From Spirochaetota bacterium (GTDB taxonomy: Bacteria; Spirochaetota; UBA4802; JAFGJZ01): DNA of 40,900 bases. Position numbers and translations under genes: made by a program. This document shows, one piece after another, positions 15,907 to 23,602 of this stretch (positions are counted from its first letter, which is position 1; each line of letters begins with the position of its first letter). The stretch covers positions 1 through 40,900 of the forward strand of contig JAFGRW010000084.1 of the NCBI GenBank assembly GCA_016934935.1, given 5' to 3'. The notes below the pieces were generated by a model, which saw nothing but the letters and a program-made list of their open reading frames with translations, was not told the DNA's origin and ran no database searches.

Positions 15907-17187
15907 TTACACTTCAAAATCGTCTTTATTTATTTTTCCCGATTCGTTGCTACCATCCGGCTCTTTACCCCGGCTTGCGGACGCACGTGACAATGCCGCG
16001 CCACAGACTGTGCAAGACAATGTAAAGTTTGCTTCCGCTTTTCTGCGGTACATTTCCAGCATTTCCTTAACATCACCGACATCAGCTTTCGCGATAGCGT
16101 TTGCTATAGGTTTAGCGAGCTCGCCGTCTTCCGTTAGACCTTCCGCAAGTTTTGCAAATTTTATTGCTTCGTTACGGGTGTCAGACAAATATGCCTCCGC
16201 GACATCAAAGCGTTCTTTTGCCTGTGTCAAAAACTCCGCAAGCTTTTCTTCCTTGAATGTTTCACCAAAGATATCCTTGCAAAATGACACAAATTCTTCA
16301 TTACGTTCATGAAGTGCTTTGAATTTTGTTGCGATATCCTGCTGAAACAAAATCTGTGCACCAGCATCAAGCGTTATCTCATTCACGCCCGGCGTAAAAC
16401 CATACAATGCCGCCTCGATACCCAAAAGGGTTGCCATAGTTCTGCTTAATTTCATAACTGTTTCGTCTCCTGTTATTTCGGGAACATCGATTGGGAGATT
16501 ATCTTTATTGTTGTCCGACCCATTGTCGTTATCCGGATCACTCGAAAACATATCCTTGCGCTTGGCAAAACCATCGGCCCCCTGCCATACAATACTGATT
16601 TCACCATATCCGTATATTTTCGTTGCGATCATTCGTACAACTTCATTGCCTACGTTTTCTCCAAGGTGTGACCAAAACTCCCAGTCATCCAGAGAGGGGT
16701 GTGACTTTTCGAAATCAAAAGTTACCTCAACAGAAACGCTGTGAAGAGCACCCGCCTTGAATCCTTTAATAATGCGAATATTCATATCGCCATCTTTGAT
16801 GATTTTTAAAGTGCAGTTAATACCGGGAGGGTTTTCTGATTCATCGTACCAGCACTTGCAGACATACCCCAGCCATTTTAAAACATCATGATCATGATTT
16901 GGATATATGGTCTGACCTTTAAGTAACTTGTATGATTTCTTTAAAACACCAGCTTTTGAAAAATCAATACCACGGTTCTTTAAAAACACAGCGGATAACG
17001 CGCGAAATGGAATATAAAACGCTTCGTTATCTTCATCCAGTTCAAAAGAGCCAGTTGGTTCGGGTATATCGTCAGACCGCAAAACATCCGCGCGCAGCTG
17101 TAAAGTCGCGCGGTTGCCGCAATCGTGAATAAAGATACCCTGATCCTGTAATGCAGTTAATAGTGTCTTGAGTTTTTTTTCTGCCAT
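15907..17187 (-). CDS. prohead protease with C-terminal scaffold (Mu gpI-like)
   Basis: About 426 aa, starting at the second of two adjacent ATGs. The N-terminal half carries a His block (YPNHDHDVLKWLGYVC) and, about 45 residues on, GALHSVSVEV, matching the His and Ser of S78/U35-type prohead proteases. The C-terminal half (about 270-390) is helical and acidic, as expected of a scaffold, and ends with SCTVCG. The ribosome site lies in a hairpin (17192-17215), so translation may be controlled. It opens a block separated from the toxin-immunity genes by about 180 bp. Confidence 0.75.
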   Translation of the reverse strand: MAEKKLKTLLTALQDQGIFIHDCGNRATLQLRADVLRSDDIPEPTGSFELDEDNEAFYIPFRALSAVFLKNRGIDFSKAGVLKKSYKLLKGQTIYPNHDHDVLKWLGYVCKCWYDESENPPGINCTLKIIKDGDMNIRIIKGFKAGALHSVSVEVTFDFEKSHPSLDDWEFWSHLGENVGNEVVRMIATKIYGYGEISIVWQGADGFAKRKDMFSSDPDNDNGSDNNKDNLPIDVPEITGDETVMKLSRTMATLLGIEAALYGFTPGVNEITLDAGAQILFQQDIATKFKALHERNEEFVSFCKDIFGETFKEEKLAEFLTQAKERFDVAEAYLSDTRNEAIKFAKLAEGLTEDGELAKPIANAIAKADVGDVKEMLEMYRRKAEANFTLSCTVCGAALSRASASRGKEPDGSNESGKINKDDFEV

Positions 17188-17191
17188 CATA

Positions 17192-17215
17192 CCCTCGAAA
17201 CTTGAGTTTCAAGGG
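17192..17215 (-). promoter_or_regulatory. hairpin that sequesters the protease ribosome binding site
   Basis: The minus-strand RNA forms CCCTTGAAAC-TCAA-GTTTCGAGGG: a 10-bp stem with one mismatch and a 4-nt loop. The 3' arm contains GAGGG, the only Shine-Dalgarno-like sequence ahead of the protease ATG. The stem should lower initiation until unfolded. Seen directly; the regulatory role is inferred. Confidence 0.5.
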
Positions 17216-17342
17216 ATCTTTTGTGTTGGGGGGAGATTTTCGGGAGACATAACGCCACGGATTATGTCACAGTATCGTTTCAGCCTTTCAGAAAGCTGTT
17301 TAAAATCGTTTAAAAACAAAAACTGGTATAATCTATCATGCG

Positions 17343-17370
17343 TTATCAAAAAGGGCTAAAAATGCCTTTA
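17343..17370 (-). terminator. weak terminator after the candidate immunity gene
   Basis: On the minus strand AAAGGC-ATTTTTA-GCCCTTTTT forms a short stem followed by five T, beginning at the stop codon of the candidate immunity gene. The stem is only 6-7 bp with a bulge, so termination would be partial. Confidence 0.4.
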
Positions 17371-17661
17371 TTTTGCGTCTATATAATAAAGTTTTATTGC
17401 GATGTCACGCACATGCTCAGGTAATTTCTCTACAGGATATCCGGCATTCAAAATATCTTCTCCATACCACCGCCATGTGCTGTCAAGTTCTGGTCCAACT
17501 CCACAATGTTCTGTGAAAAGATCAGGGAGATTCTCAATCAACAATATATCAAGATCTTCATAGCTATCATCATCAAGAGCGCATAAAGCCGCATCAAATT
17601 CGACAAGTTCAATATCTGCGCGCTTTTTAGATAATATTGCTTTAATCGTTTGTTTTTTCAT
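17368..17661 (-). CDS. candidate immunity protein for the MuF-linked toxin
   Basis: A 97-aa acidic protein starting MKKQTIKAILSKKRAD. Its ATG lies inside the last codons of the MuF gene (overlap about 20 nt), so the two are coupled. It is rich in Asp/Glu (YEDLDILLIENLPDLF) and ends in EHVRDIAIKLYYIDAK. Immunity proteins of nuclease toxins are typically small, acidic and directly downstream. No family was recognised by sequence, and a structural head protein is possible, though no Mu gene of this kind sits here. A weak terminator follows. Confidence 0.5.
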   Translation of the reverse strand: MKKQTIKAILSKKRADIELVEFDAALCALDDDSYEDLDILLIENLPDLFTEHCGVGPELDSTWRWYGEDILNAGYPVEKLPEHVRDIAIKLYYIDAK

Positions 17662-18811
17662 TTTGTAACTCAATATACTGGCTCCTGTATCTTTCAAGTG
17701 CTCTTGGGTACAAGGGCATCAATGTTGTAATTCTGTGATCATCAGGATCAACTCCAACAACTATTCCATCCACAGTGTTCACAAAGTTAATCCGTGGTGT
17801 ACCGTTATCATTAAATATAAATACACGGTCATAATTTTTCAAGTACTCTTTAGATACAGAAACATATTTCGCTTTATCCGTAATGTCCAATTCGTGAGCA
17901 TGCGCCTTAAAATGACTCTGTAATAAAACATCATCAGTCCACGTTGACGTCTGCAGTGAATTTATCTTTGATGCCAATTCATCCTTTGTCAGATTCTTGA
18001 TTTCGTTATTTCGTTTATTAACCATGTCTTGACGCTTCTTTCTTTCTTTATCTGTGAAATTTTCAAATTCCGGTTGATGCAGTGTATCAAGAGTCTCTCC
18101 ATTCATGTTTTTTACCCGGGTCTGCGTAGATATTACCGTTGTAGTCCGGCACCGGCCATGATAGGGTGGCAGTTTACAGCCAATCTTTTTCATAATATCA
18201 TCGGTACTCATTCCTTTCCAGGCATCAACATCAGACGAACGCGGCCATTTGAATTTTTCGGTTAACTCGTCAAGCGGTGTTTTCATTGTTTCCTGTACGT
18301 AATTAACTGCAGTTTCAGTCTTGATTCGCCTGCCGTTCATTTCACGGCAAATATCAGAAGTTCTTTCGTCCAGTATTGCCACAACTTCCATCTCGGCAAT
18401 ACCAAGCCTCTGAAAACTGAATGTGCGCCCGTAATTTCTTGATCTGTTAACAGCATTGCGAATCACAAGGTCATAATAATCCGTGACGCGTGGATGAGAA
18501 AAGGCATCACCCATTTTTTCTTGCAGTCTTTTAACAACAGCCGGATCGTATGCGCGCTCAACTCCTCTCAGTTCGTTCTCAATAACTTCTTTAAGGTCAT
18601 CCTTGTAGTGCTCCCATTGGTTAGCAAAGAAAAACTGATCATTTTCCTGAAACCATTTTAAAGCAGTTTCATCTGTAATCTTCCATTCGCCGTTTTTTCC
18701 ATCCCAACCCTTGCCAAGCCCTAACTTGTAGGCCTTGTCATTGTGTGTTTCAGATAATGGTGCAACGTCTTCTGGCAAGTTCCTGGTTAAACAGTTTTCC
18801 GCGTCAGTCAT
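17642..18811 (-). CDS. MuF head morphogenesis protein with toxin-like C-terminal domain
   Basis: A 389-aa protein from the ATG at 18811. Residues 145-225 match Phage_Mu_F/SPP1 gp7: LDERTSDICREMNGR and, 55 residues on, PPYHGRCRTTT. A charged linker (250-290) leads to a separate C-terminal domain (about 295-372), HFKAHAHELDI...KYVSVSKEYLKN...GIVVGVD...ITTLMP. This resembles BECR-type (barnase/EndoU/ColicinE5/RelE) nuclease toxins known on phage MuF proteins. No good ribosome site precedes 18811, and the frame is open back to an A10 run in the portal gene, so it may also be made as a frameshift fusion. Confidence 0.75.
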   Translation of the reverse strand: MTDAENCLTRNLPEDVAPLSETHNDKAYKLGLGKGWDGKNGEWKITDETALKWFQENDQFFFANQWEHYKDDLKEVIENELRGVERAYDPAVVKRLQEKMGDAFSHPRVTDYYDLVIRNAVNRSRNYGRTFSFQRLGIAEMEVVAILDERTSDICREMNGRRIKTETAVNYVQETMKTPLDELTEKFKWPRSSDVDAWKGMSTDDIMKKIGCKLPPYHGRCRTTTVISTQTRVKNMNGETLDTLHQPEFENFTDKERKKRQDMVNKRNNEIKNLTKDELASKINSLQTSTWTDDVLLQSHFKAHAHELDITDKAKYVSVSKEYLKNYDRVFIFNDNGTPRINFVNTVDGIVVGVDPDDHRITTLMPLYPRALERYRSQYIELQNEKTND

Positions 18812-18961
18812 TATTCTATCAAGAACATCATCATGAGTTGTGTGTATTTCAACCCGTTCAACAACACCATTAACTTTGGCATAATAGATTTCAAAGAACT
18901 CACCAGCGTATGCTTCTTCTATGCTACGTACAACTTTGTCAGCGGCACCAGTTTTTTTTTT
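18812..18961 (-). other. A10 slippery run and open frame joining portal to MuF
   Basis: Ten A on the minus strand (18961-18952) sit near the portal 3' end. A -1 slip there leaves the portal frame, which otherwise ends PLTKLYVA, and enters KTGAADKVVRSIEEAYAG... This runs without stop for about 50 codons into the MuF ORF. That stretch has no ATG, GTG or TTG. Either it is a programmed portal-MuF fusion, a recent indel, or an assembly error. Confidence 0.55.
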
Positions 18962-20301
18962 GAAAACGAATCTTTGTGAATCTCTATGGACGGCCTCATA
19001 AAAACATACTTGTCATCACTCTTGTTATATTCAAACGTTAGGCTTTGTTTCTGGCTGGTACCCGTTGCCTTTTCATAACCCAATTCGCGCGCAAGCTGGT
19101 CATTATCTATAATACCCGCGTCCCTTCGCGCGATTGCTGCTCGTTGCTTAATTTCGCTTGTTTCGGCTTCATCTTTAGCTTTAAGTGACGGGCTCTGTTT
19201 AAAAGATATAGAGCAAGACGCCGGGATGCTGCTCATAACAAGGTGCAGGTTGTAACTGTGTTCATTGGCTCGTTTTATCATACGCTGAATATTTTTTATT
19301 TTACCCAGCAATGTTTGATAGCAAACTGTCGCGTATGTTTCTGTTGTGCTGTAACTTCTGCCAGCCATTGCCGGGTCAATATCAATCCCCGAAAAAACCA
19401 TGTGTTCGGTATTCCGAATAACCGGATCTATCTGACCTGCGTTCTTGGATATATTATGGTGATTGATCTCTACATTTTTAAGTGTAGAAGCGATACCATC
19501 AACACGACTTTTCTTAAAAGCCTCTTTTCGTTGAACCAAAATACGTTCAGCACGATTCTTGTATTCTGCTTCGGTTTCCTGAAACCCCTGTTTAATATCA
19601 GAGGTCATATGCATATACCCTAAAAGCCCCCAAAGGGTTGTGTACTCATCAATGGACTTCCACTGTTTCATCTGATACAACAGATATTTACCCGCTGCCA
19701 GCATGGGAATTATACCATAAGGTGATCCCTCATTACACATAAGTGGAATGTATGAATATGTGCTGGGATTCAATTGCTTGTCACCCTGCCATGTTTGTTG
19801 AAAAGGAACATACCTGTTATTTTGCAATTTAAAACGTATTGTCTTTACCGGAACCTGATAAACCTGTTCGATACCAGATAAACGAGTTGTTGGGACAGTC
19901 TCTTGAGATAGTGCCCCGGTAACAAATATTTGCCAAAACTGCTGATTTATAAACCAGTCCGCGCCAGCATTGCTATCAAAAGCAGTTCGTGCAAGTCGGT
20001 TCAATTCGTCAACCGCGCTTTTGCATGCGCGATCAGATCCGGTCATCTCGAGTGAATGCCCCGGATTGCCAATAGCCACAATTTTTTGTACTGCCTGTGA
20101 AACGTCAGGATTAGTAGTTGCCATAAGTTTAAAAAAATCGATCAGCTCAAAAGGTGTGTCTGGCAGAATGTCGGACTCCTCTGCAAACGAACGCATGCCC
20201 GCCGCACCATAACCTCTGTTGGCAGGCTCGTGTGTCGATTCCATAACAACTATCTCGCGACCAAACAGGGCATTGCCAAGATTTTTCAGATATGATCTCA
20301 T
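18919..20301 (-). CDS. portal protein, gp29-like (DUF935 family)
   Basis: A 460-aa protein following the large terminase, with DUF935-type features: an N-terminal DPVSQAV-like region (TNPDVSQAVQKIVAIGNPG), EQVYQVPVKTIRF, NEGSPYGIIPMLAAGKYLLYQMKQW (split run), GRSYSTTETYATVCYQ and a C-terminal RDAGIIDNDQLARELGY. The portal ring packages DNA and anchors the tail. In frame it ends KLYVA just after a ten-A run; a -1 slip would extend it into the MuF protein. Confidence 0.85.
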   Translation of the reverse strand: MRSYLKNLGNALFGREIVVMESTHEPANRGYGAAGMRSFAEESDILPDTPFELIDFFKLMATTNPDVSQAVQKIVAIGNPGHSLEMTGSDRACKSAVDELNRLARTAFDSNAGADWFINQQFWQIFVTGALSQETVPTTRLSGIEQVYQVPVKTIRFKLQNNRYVPFQQTWQGDKQLNPSTYSYIPLMCNEGSPYGIIPMLAAGKYLLYQMKQWKSIDEYTTLWGLLGYMHMTSDIKQGFQETEAEYKNRAERILVQRKEAFKKSRVDGIASTLKNVEINHHNISKNAGQIDPVIRNTEHMVFSGIDIDPAMAGRSYSTTETYATVCYQTLLGKIKNIQRMIKRANEHSYNLHLVMSSIPASCSISFKQSPSLKAKDEAETSEIKQRAAIARRDAGIIDNDQLARELGYEKATGTSQKQSLTFEYNKSDDKYVFMRPSIEIHKDSFSKKKLVPLTKLYVA

Positions 20302-20304
20302 TAT

Positions 20305-21915
20305 CTAAAACACCGGGTCAATGTCTGGTACGTGGTAACCGCGTCCAATCTGAAAAGCAATGTATGCCGAATTGGTTGCCATGCCATAGTGATTATTAAC
20401 CTTTTTCCTGTATTCAATTTTCTCATATCCGTGTTTATCTTCTGTTCGCTCTTTTTCCAGAGCACGAATCTGTTTTTTCCACTCTTCAAAATTTGAGAGT
20501 TGTTCCGGGTTTAGCAGCCTTGGATTTGGCAGTTCAAAAAATTCATCCCGAAATGCTTCGGCCATCTCATCAATACTTTCTGTACGGTTATGACGAACAA
20601 CTGGCACATCATCTTCCAGTGTTTCTGTTAGCACTTCACCTTTAAAGTACTGTATAGCACCAAAGCCCTGGTATGTTCTGCACAAACGCTTTGCAGTTGC
20701 TTTATAGGGCATCGCGTCAATTACAAAAAAACTCTTATATGTTTCAATCAGATAGCAAAATCTGTCAAAATCCTCAGCGGAAACCTCTTCACAATGAATC
20801 AGCCGTAGTCTTTTCCCTGATACTCCGAAAACAACAACATGGCAAATGTCACCAACATCTATACCCATATACGAGCTATGAGCCCCCGAAACAAAACGGG
20901 CAGTTTTGTTTTCGCTGGTACTTAACAACTTTTCTGTAAACGGACACAACTCTGAATCCTGATACGGAATACCTGCTATCGAGATGTAAAAATTCTTTTT
21001 CTCGAAAGCCCGGTTACAGCTCATAAACTTTGTTGCTATGTAATCAGGATGCTTTTCCCAAAACTGGGATACAAGCATACTTCTATGATACTCACTTCTG
21101 GAAGGATATCTGGCAACCCATTCACCTTTTGCCTTTTCGGTTCGAAGCTTTGTTTTGCACCTTGTGCACGCGAAATGTCCGCGGTATCCATTGCCGTCTT
21201 TTTTCATCCTTACAACAAAATTATCCGGAAACGACTCAACAATATCATTCCATCTTCCACAAGATCCGCATTTTATTAAATAGTTTTGCTGGTCACCAAG
21301 TTTAAAACTTTCGTTAATACCGCGGTCAGGTAACGACGGTTGTGACAGCTCAATTATCCAGCCAAAATCTGACGCCAGCAGACGGTCATCAGCAAACCGC
21401 AGGTTTTCAGGATCTGCTTCGTCAACCTCATCCTTAACCAGCATATCCGCATCAACAGATTTAACTCGTCGCTTACTCCATACACCACGCATATACATTG
21501 ACGAGTTGCCCAGTTGAAGCAACCCAAGGTTATCTGCTTTGTCGTATCTGAGTTTTGCTGATAAATATGGTGAAGCGTCAATTATCGGATTCCTCCGATC
21601 CTGGGCAAAATCTTTTACATCAGTATCTGTCGGAAAATAGTACGCAACCTTCAGATTGTATTTGTCCATACGATACAGCGACTTCAACAAAGCGTAAGTT
21701 GATATACGCATCTGTGCTGCTTTTTGATAAGACTCTCTTGGTATAGAGTGGTTTTCAAAGATCTTTTGTAAAGCAGGGATATCCTTAATTGTAAAAGGAT
21801 TCATCTTCCCGGCAATGTTTATGTTAATGTTCTTCTGACACCATGAAAGAAAATCCAGATTTCCAAACTTTTCACTGCCAAGTTGTTTTGTGAATTCAAG
21901 TAGATCATGACCCAT
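20305..21915 (-). CDS. terminase large subunit (gp28 / GpA-like)
   Basis: A 536-aa packaging motor. KAAQMRISTYAL (about residue 63) stands in the Walker A/adenine-binding place, and KDEVDEADPE (about 146) is the Walker B block. A zinc-ribbon-like pair, CGSCGRW and CTRCKTK, follows, as in GpA-type terminases. The nuclease half begins YMGIDVGD and has FFVIDAMP as the second acidic block. The missing canonical GKT is normal for this class. It overlaps gp27 by 11 nt and is followed by the portal. Confidence 0.85.
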   Translation of the reverse strand: MGHDLLEFTKQLGSEKFGNLDFLSWCQKNININIAGKMNPFTIKDIPALQKIFENHSIPRESYQKAAQMRISTYALLKSLYRMDKYNLKVAYYFPTDTDVKDFAQDRRNPIIDASPYLSAKLRYDKADNLGLLQLGNSSMYMRGVWSKRRVKSVDADMLVKDEVDEADPENLRFADDRLLASDFGWIIELSQPSLPDRGINESFKLGDQQNYLIKCGSCGRWNDIVESFPDNFVVRMKKDGNGYRGHFACTRCKTKLRTEKAKGEWVARYPSRSEYHRSMLVSQFWEKHPDYIATKFMSCNRAFEKKNFYISIAGIPYQDSELCPFTEKLLSTSENKTARFVSGAHSSYMGIDVGDICHVVVFGVSGKRLRLIHCEEVSAEDFDRFCYLIETYKSFFVIDAMPYKATAKRLCRTYQGFGAIQYFKGEVLTETLEDDVPVVRHNRTESIDEMAEAFRDEFFELPNPRLLNPEQLSNFEEWKKQIRALEKERTEDKHGYEKIEYRKKVNNHYGMATNSAYIAFQIGRGYHVPDIDPVF

Positions 21916-22447
21916 GCCGTTTACTCATAGACAGTTTTTCTACTTTATCCGCGAATGTCCTGTATATCGAATCCCATCGTTCAGACAAAAGGGGACCAAT
22001 AACCTCATCCTCTTTAAAAGACTCAAGCAATAACGAAACCTGATCTTCAATTGCGACAGTTTTTTCCTTGTCTTTTATCTTTTCTCTAAAATCTGCCAGT
22101 GTTCTATATGCGTAAATCGCAGCGTCCTTGGTTTTGAATTCAAGAGAGTTGCTTTCAATATCCGAGATCACACCTGTTATCATGTTTTCAGTTGCATCAA
22201 GTATGCTTTTGTGCCGTGTTGCCACTGCCTGGCCTTCGGCTTCATTTTGTAATTGTTGATACTCACGCTTTCTGTCTGTCCAGGTCTTACCCGAAAAATC
22301 CGGTGTTTGACTCCATTTTGATACAGTGGAATGTTTAATCTTTTCGCAACCTGTACGAGTCGAAGATAAAATCTCGGCAATCCGGCTAAACGAATGTCCC
22401 TGGCAAAATAACAAAAAAGCTTCTGACTTTACTGTATCACTGTACAT
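21905..22447 (-). CDS. terminase small subunit, gp27-like (DUF3486-like)
   Basis: A 180-aa helical protein with an N-terminal HTH (FCQGHSFSRIAEIL...HSTVSKWSQ) and a long coiled C-terminal half. This is the layout of Mu gp27/DUF3486, which precedes the large terminase. It would recognise phage DNA and deliver it to the motor. It overlaps both neighbours by 11 nt. Confidence 0.75.
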   Translation of the reverse strand: MYSDTVKSEAFLLFCQGHSFSRIAEILSSTRTGCEKIKHSTVSKWSQTPDFSGKTWTDRKREYQQLQNEAEGQAVATRHKSILDATENMITGVISDIESNSLEFKTKDAAIYAYRTLADFREKIKDKEKTVAIEDQVSLLLESFKEDEVIGPLLSERWDSIYRTFADKVEKLSMSKRHGS

Positions 22448-22718
22448 ATGGTTTTTTCTCGTTCATATAATAGTTAAGGCCAAAAGCCGCGTTTAAACCA
22501 AGAATATATTGAGCCAGACCGGCATCAAATGACAATGCCGGGCACATGCACAATATGGCATACGCAAACGAAAGAATCATTGAAAACGAAAAGGCAAAGT
22601 GACGCTTGCTAAACCGGCCATGCTTGTTATAAAAAAATCCGTGCCAAAACGGACGTTGTCCCGCTTTATCAAAATCCGGTTCTGTTTCGATATCATGTGT
22701 ATTGATTTTCTTTCTCAT
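22437..22718 (-). CDS. small membrane protein, possibly holin-like
   Basis: A 93-aa protein with a basic N-terminus and two hydrophobic segments (about 43-60 and 65-83: FAFSFSMILSFAYAILCM and LAQYILGLNAAFGLNYY), as in small holins. It lies at the head of the late operon with the coiled-coil membrane protein, while the lysin is far away at 34678. Holin, spanin partner or other; not recognised further. Confidence 0.5.
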   Translation of the reverse strand: MRKKINTHDIETEPDFDKAGQRPFWHGFFYNKHGRFSKRHFAFSFSMILSFAYAILCMCPALSFDAGLAQYILGLNAAFGLNYYMNEKKPYVQ

Positions 22719-23086
22719 TCGTCGTCTTCTCCTAACAGACTCTTTGCTGGTTTAATTTTCATCTTTTCAAGAATCAATGAAACATTACGGTCAAGCTTGG
22801 CAATATTTCTGGCAAGCTTGCGCTCGTGGCAACTAAATGTCTTCTCAAGGTGCTCAATTCGTTTGCTGGCAGACTCTAATGCAAATTGCTTACGGTCAAT
22901 TTCATCCAGTCGTGTTTCATGACATGCAATGTTTTTTATATGCTCTTTTAATGTGTTTTCGTTTGTGGATACCCGTTTGTCATGAGCAAAAATTGACCGG
23001 ATAATCCATATAAAGAGGGGTATAAAAAGACCATTAAGTACGGTCACTCCTATACCAATTATTTGTAATGTGGTTCCAATATCCAT
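22715..23086 (-). CDS. membrane-anchored coiled-coil protein, Mu gp25-like
   Basis: A 123-aa protein with one N-terminal membrane segment (IGIGVTVLNGLFIPLFIWII), then a long helical coiled coil with Cys/His positions (CHETRLDEI, CHERKLARN). It has the plan of Mu gp25 (DUF2730-like) and is the first structural-operon gene behind the iterons. Function in Mu unclear; perhaps part of lysis or packaging. Confidence 0.6.
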   Translation of the reverse strand: MDIGTTLQIIGIGVTVLNGLFIPLFIWIIRSIFAHDKRVSTNENTLKEHIKNIACHETRLDEIDRKQFALESASKRIEHLEKTFSCHERKLARNIAKLDRNVSLILEKMKIKPAKSLLGEDDE

Positions 23087-23103
23087 AATAATATTTTGCC
23101 GGG

Positions 23104-23127
23104 GCGGGCAGCGTTAAAACTGCCCGC
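23104..23127 (-). promoter_or_regulatory. leader hairpin of the late operon
   Basis: An 8-bp GC-rich stem, GCGGGCAG/CTGCCCGC, with an 8-nt loop, lies about 18 bases ahead of the first late ATG and is flanked by a further GGCCCCG/CGGGGCC complementary pair. There is no U-run, so it is more likely an mRNA-stability or translation element than a terminator. There is no obvious Shine-Dalgarno between it and the ATG. Confidence 0.4.
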
Positions 23128-23202
23128 TCTCCCGGCCCCGCAAGTAATCTCCCCAGATCCCTTGATTGAATTTAAAATATCACAGAACGGTTTGGAACAC
23201 AA

Positions 23203-23265
23203 TACACGTTTGTACACGAATGTCGCAAATGTCACACGAAGTCACAAAAGTTCACAGATGTCACA
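23203..23265 (-). repeat. seven helically phased iterons at the late promoter
   Basis: Short repeats (TACAC, TACAC, TCGCA, TCACA, TCACA, TCACA, TCACA on the plus strand, i.e. TGTGA on the minus) start at 23203, 23213, 23223, 23232, 23242, 23252 and 23261. The period is 9-10 bp, one helical turn. They lie between the HTH gene and the first late gene, with A/T-rich candidate -10 sequence at 23170-23180. They are probably binding sites of a late activator, perhaps the adjacent HTH protein. Confidence 0.6.
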
Positions 23266-23280
23266 AAAAAAGATAAAAAA

Positions 23281-23517
23281 TTAAACGAAGAGAACAGCCT
23301 GTTCTTCTGGAAAGTTGTTTTTTATACGGGAGCGCATAATGGAGGATTGTTTGAAAGTGATTAGTGCTTTTCCGGTGATGCGATAAATACCGGAAGGGTA
23401 AAGAAGAGAATCAATCCAGCCATATTCGATATAGCGGTATACAGTACGGGGACAAACGCTTAACAAGCGCGAACTCTCATATACTGTATATTCCTGTTTT
23501 GGATTGATTGTTTCCAT
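23281..23517 (-). CDS. small HTH regulator, candidate late activator
   Basis: A 78-aa MerR/excisionase-type winged HTH: YTVYESSRLLSVCPRTVYRYIEYG (split run) is the HTH, with a GIYRITGKAL wing. It sits right upstream of the iteron-bearing late promoter, so it could act like Mor/C of Mu, though it is not similar to those. There is no clear Shine-Dalgarno, but a TTGACT element lies about 30 bases upstream. It could also be an excisionase-like protein, which a replicative transposing phage would not need. Confidence 0.65.
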   Translation of the reverse strand: METINPKQEYTVYESSRLLSVCPRTVYRYIEYGWIDSLLYPSGIYRITGKALITFKQSSIMRSRIKNNFPEEQAVLFV

Positions 23518-23602
23518 GATTATGTCGTATTAGATAATAAAAAAAAGTCAAGGGGAAATTTGAAATGGGAGTGATTTATGCTATATTGAATGTTATCTAA
23601 AT

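Noticed and set aside
23087..23280. CRISPR-like array suggested by the short repeats
   Set aside because: Units are only 9-10 bp without spacers; they fit promoter iterons.
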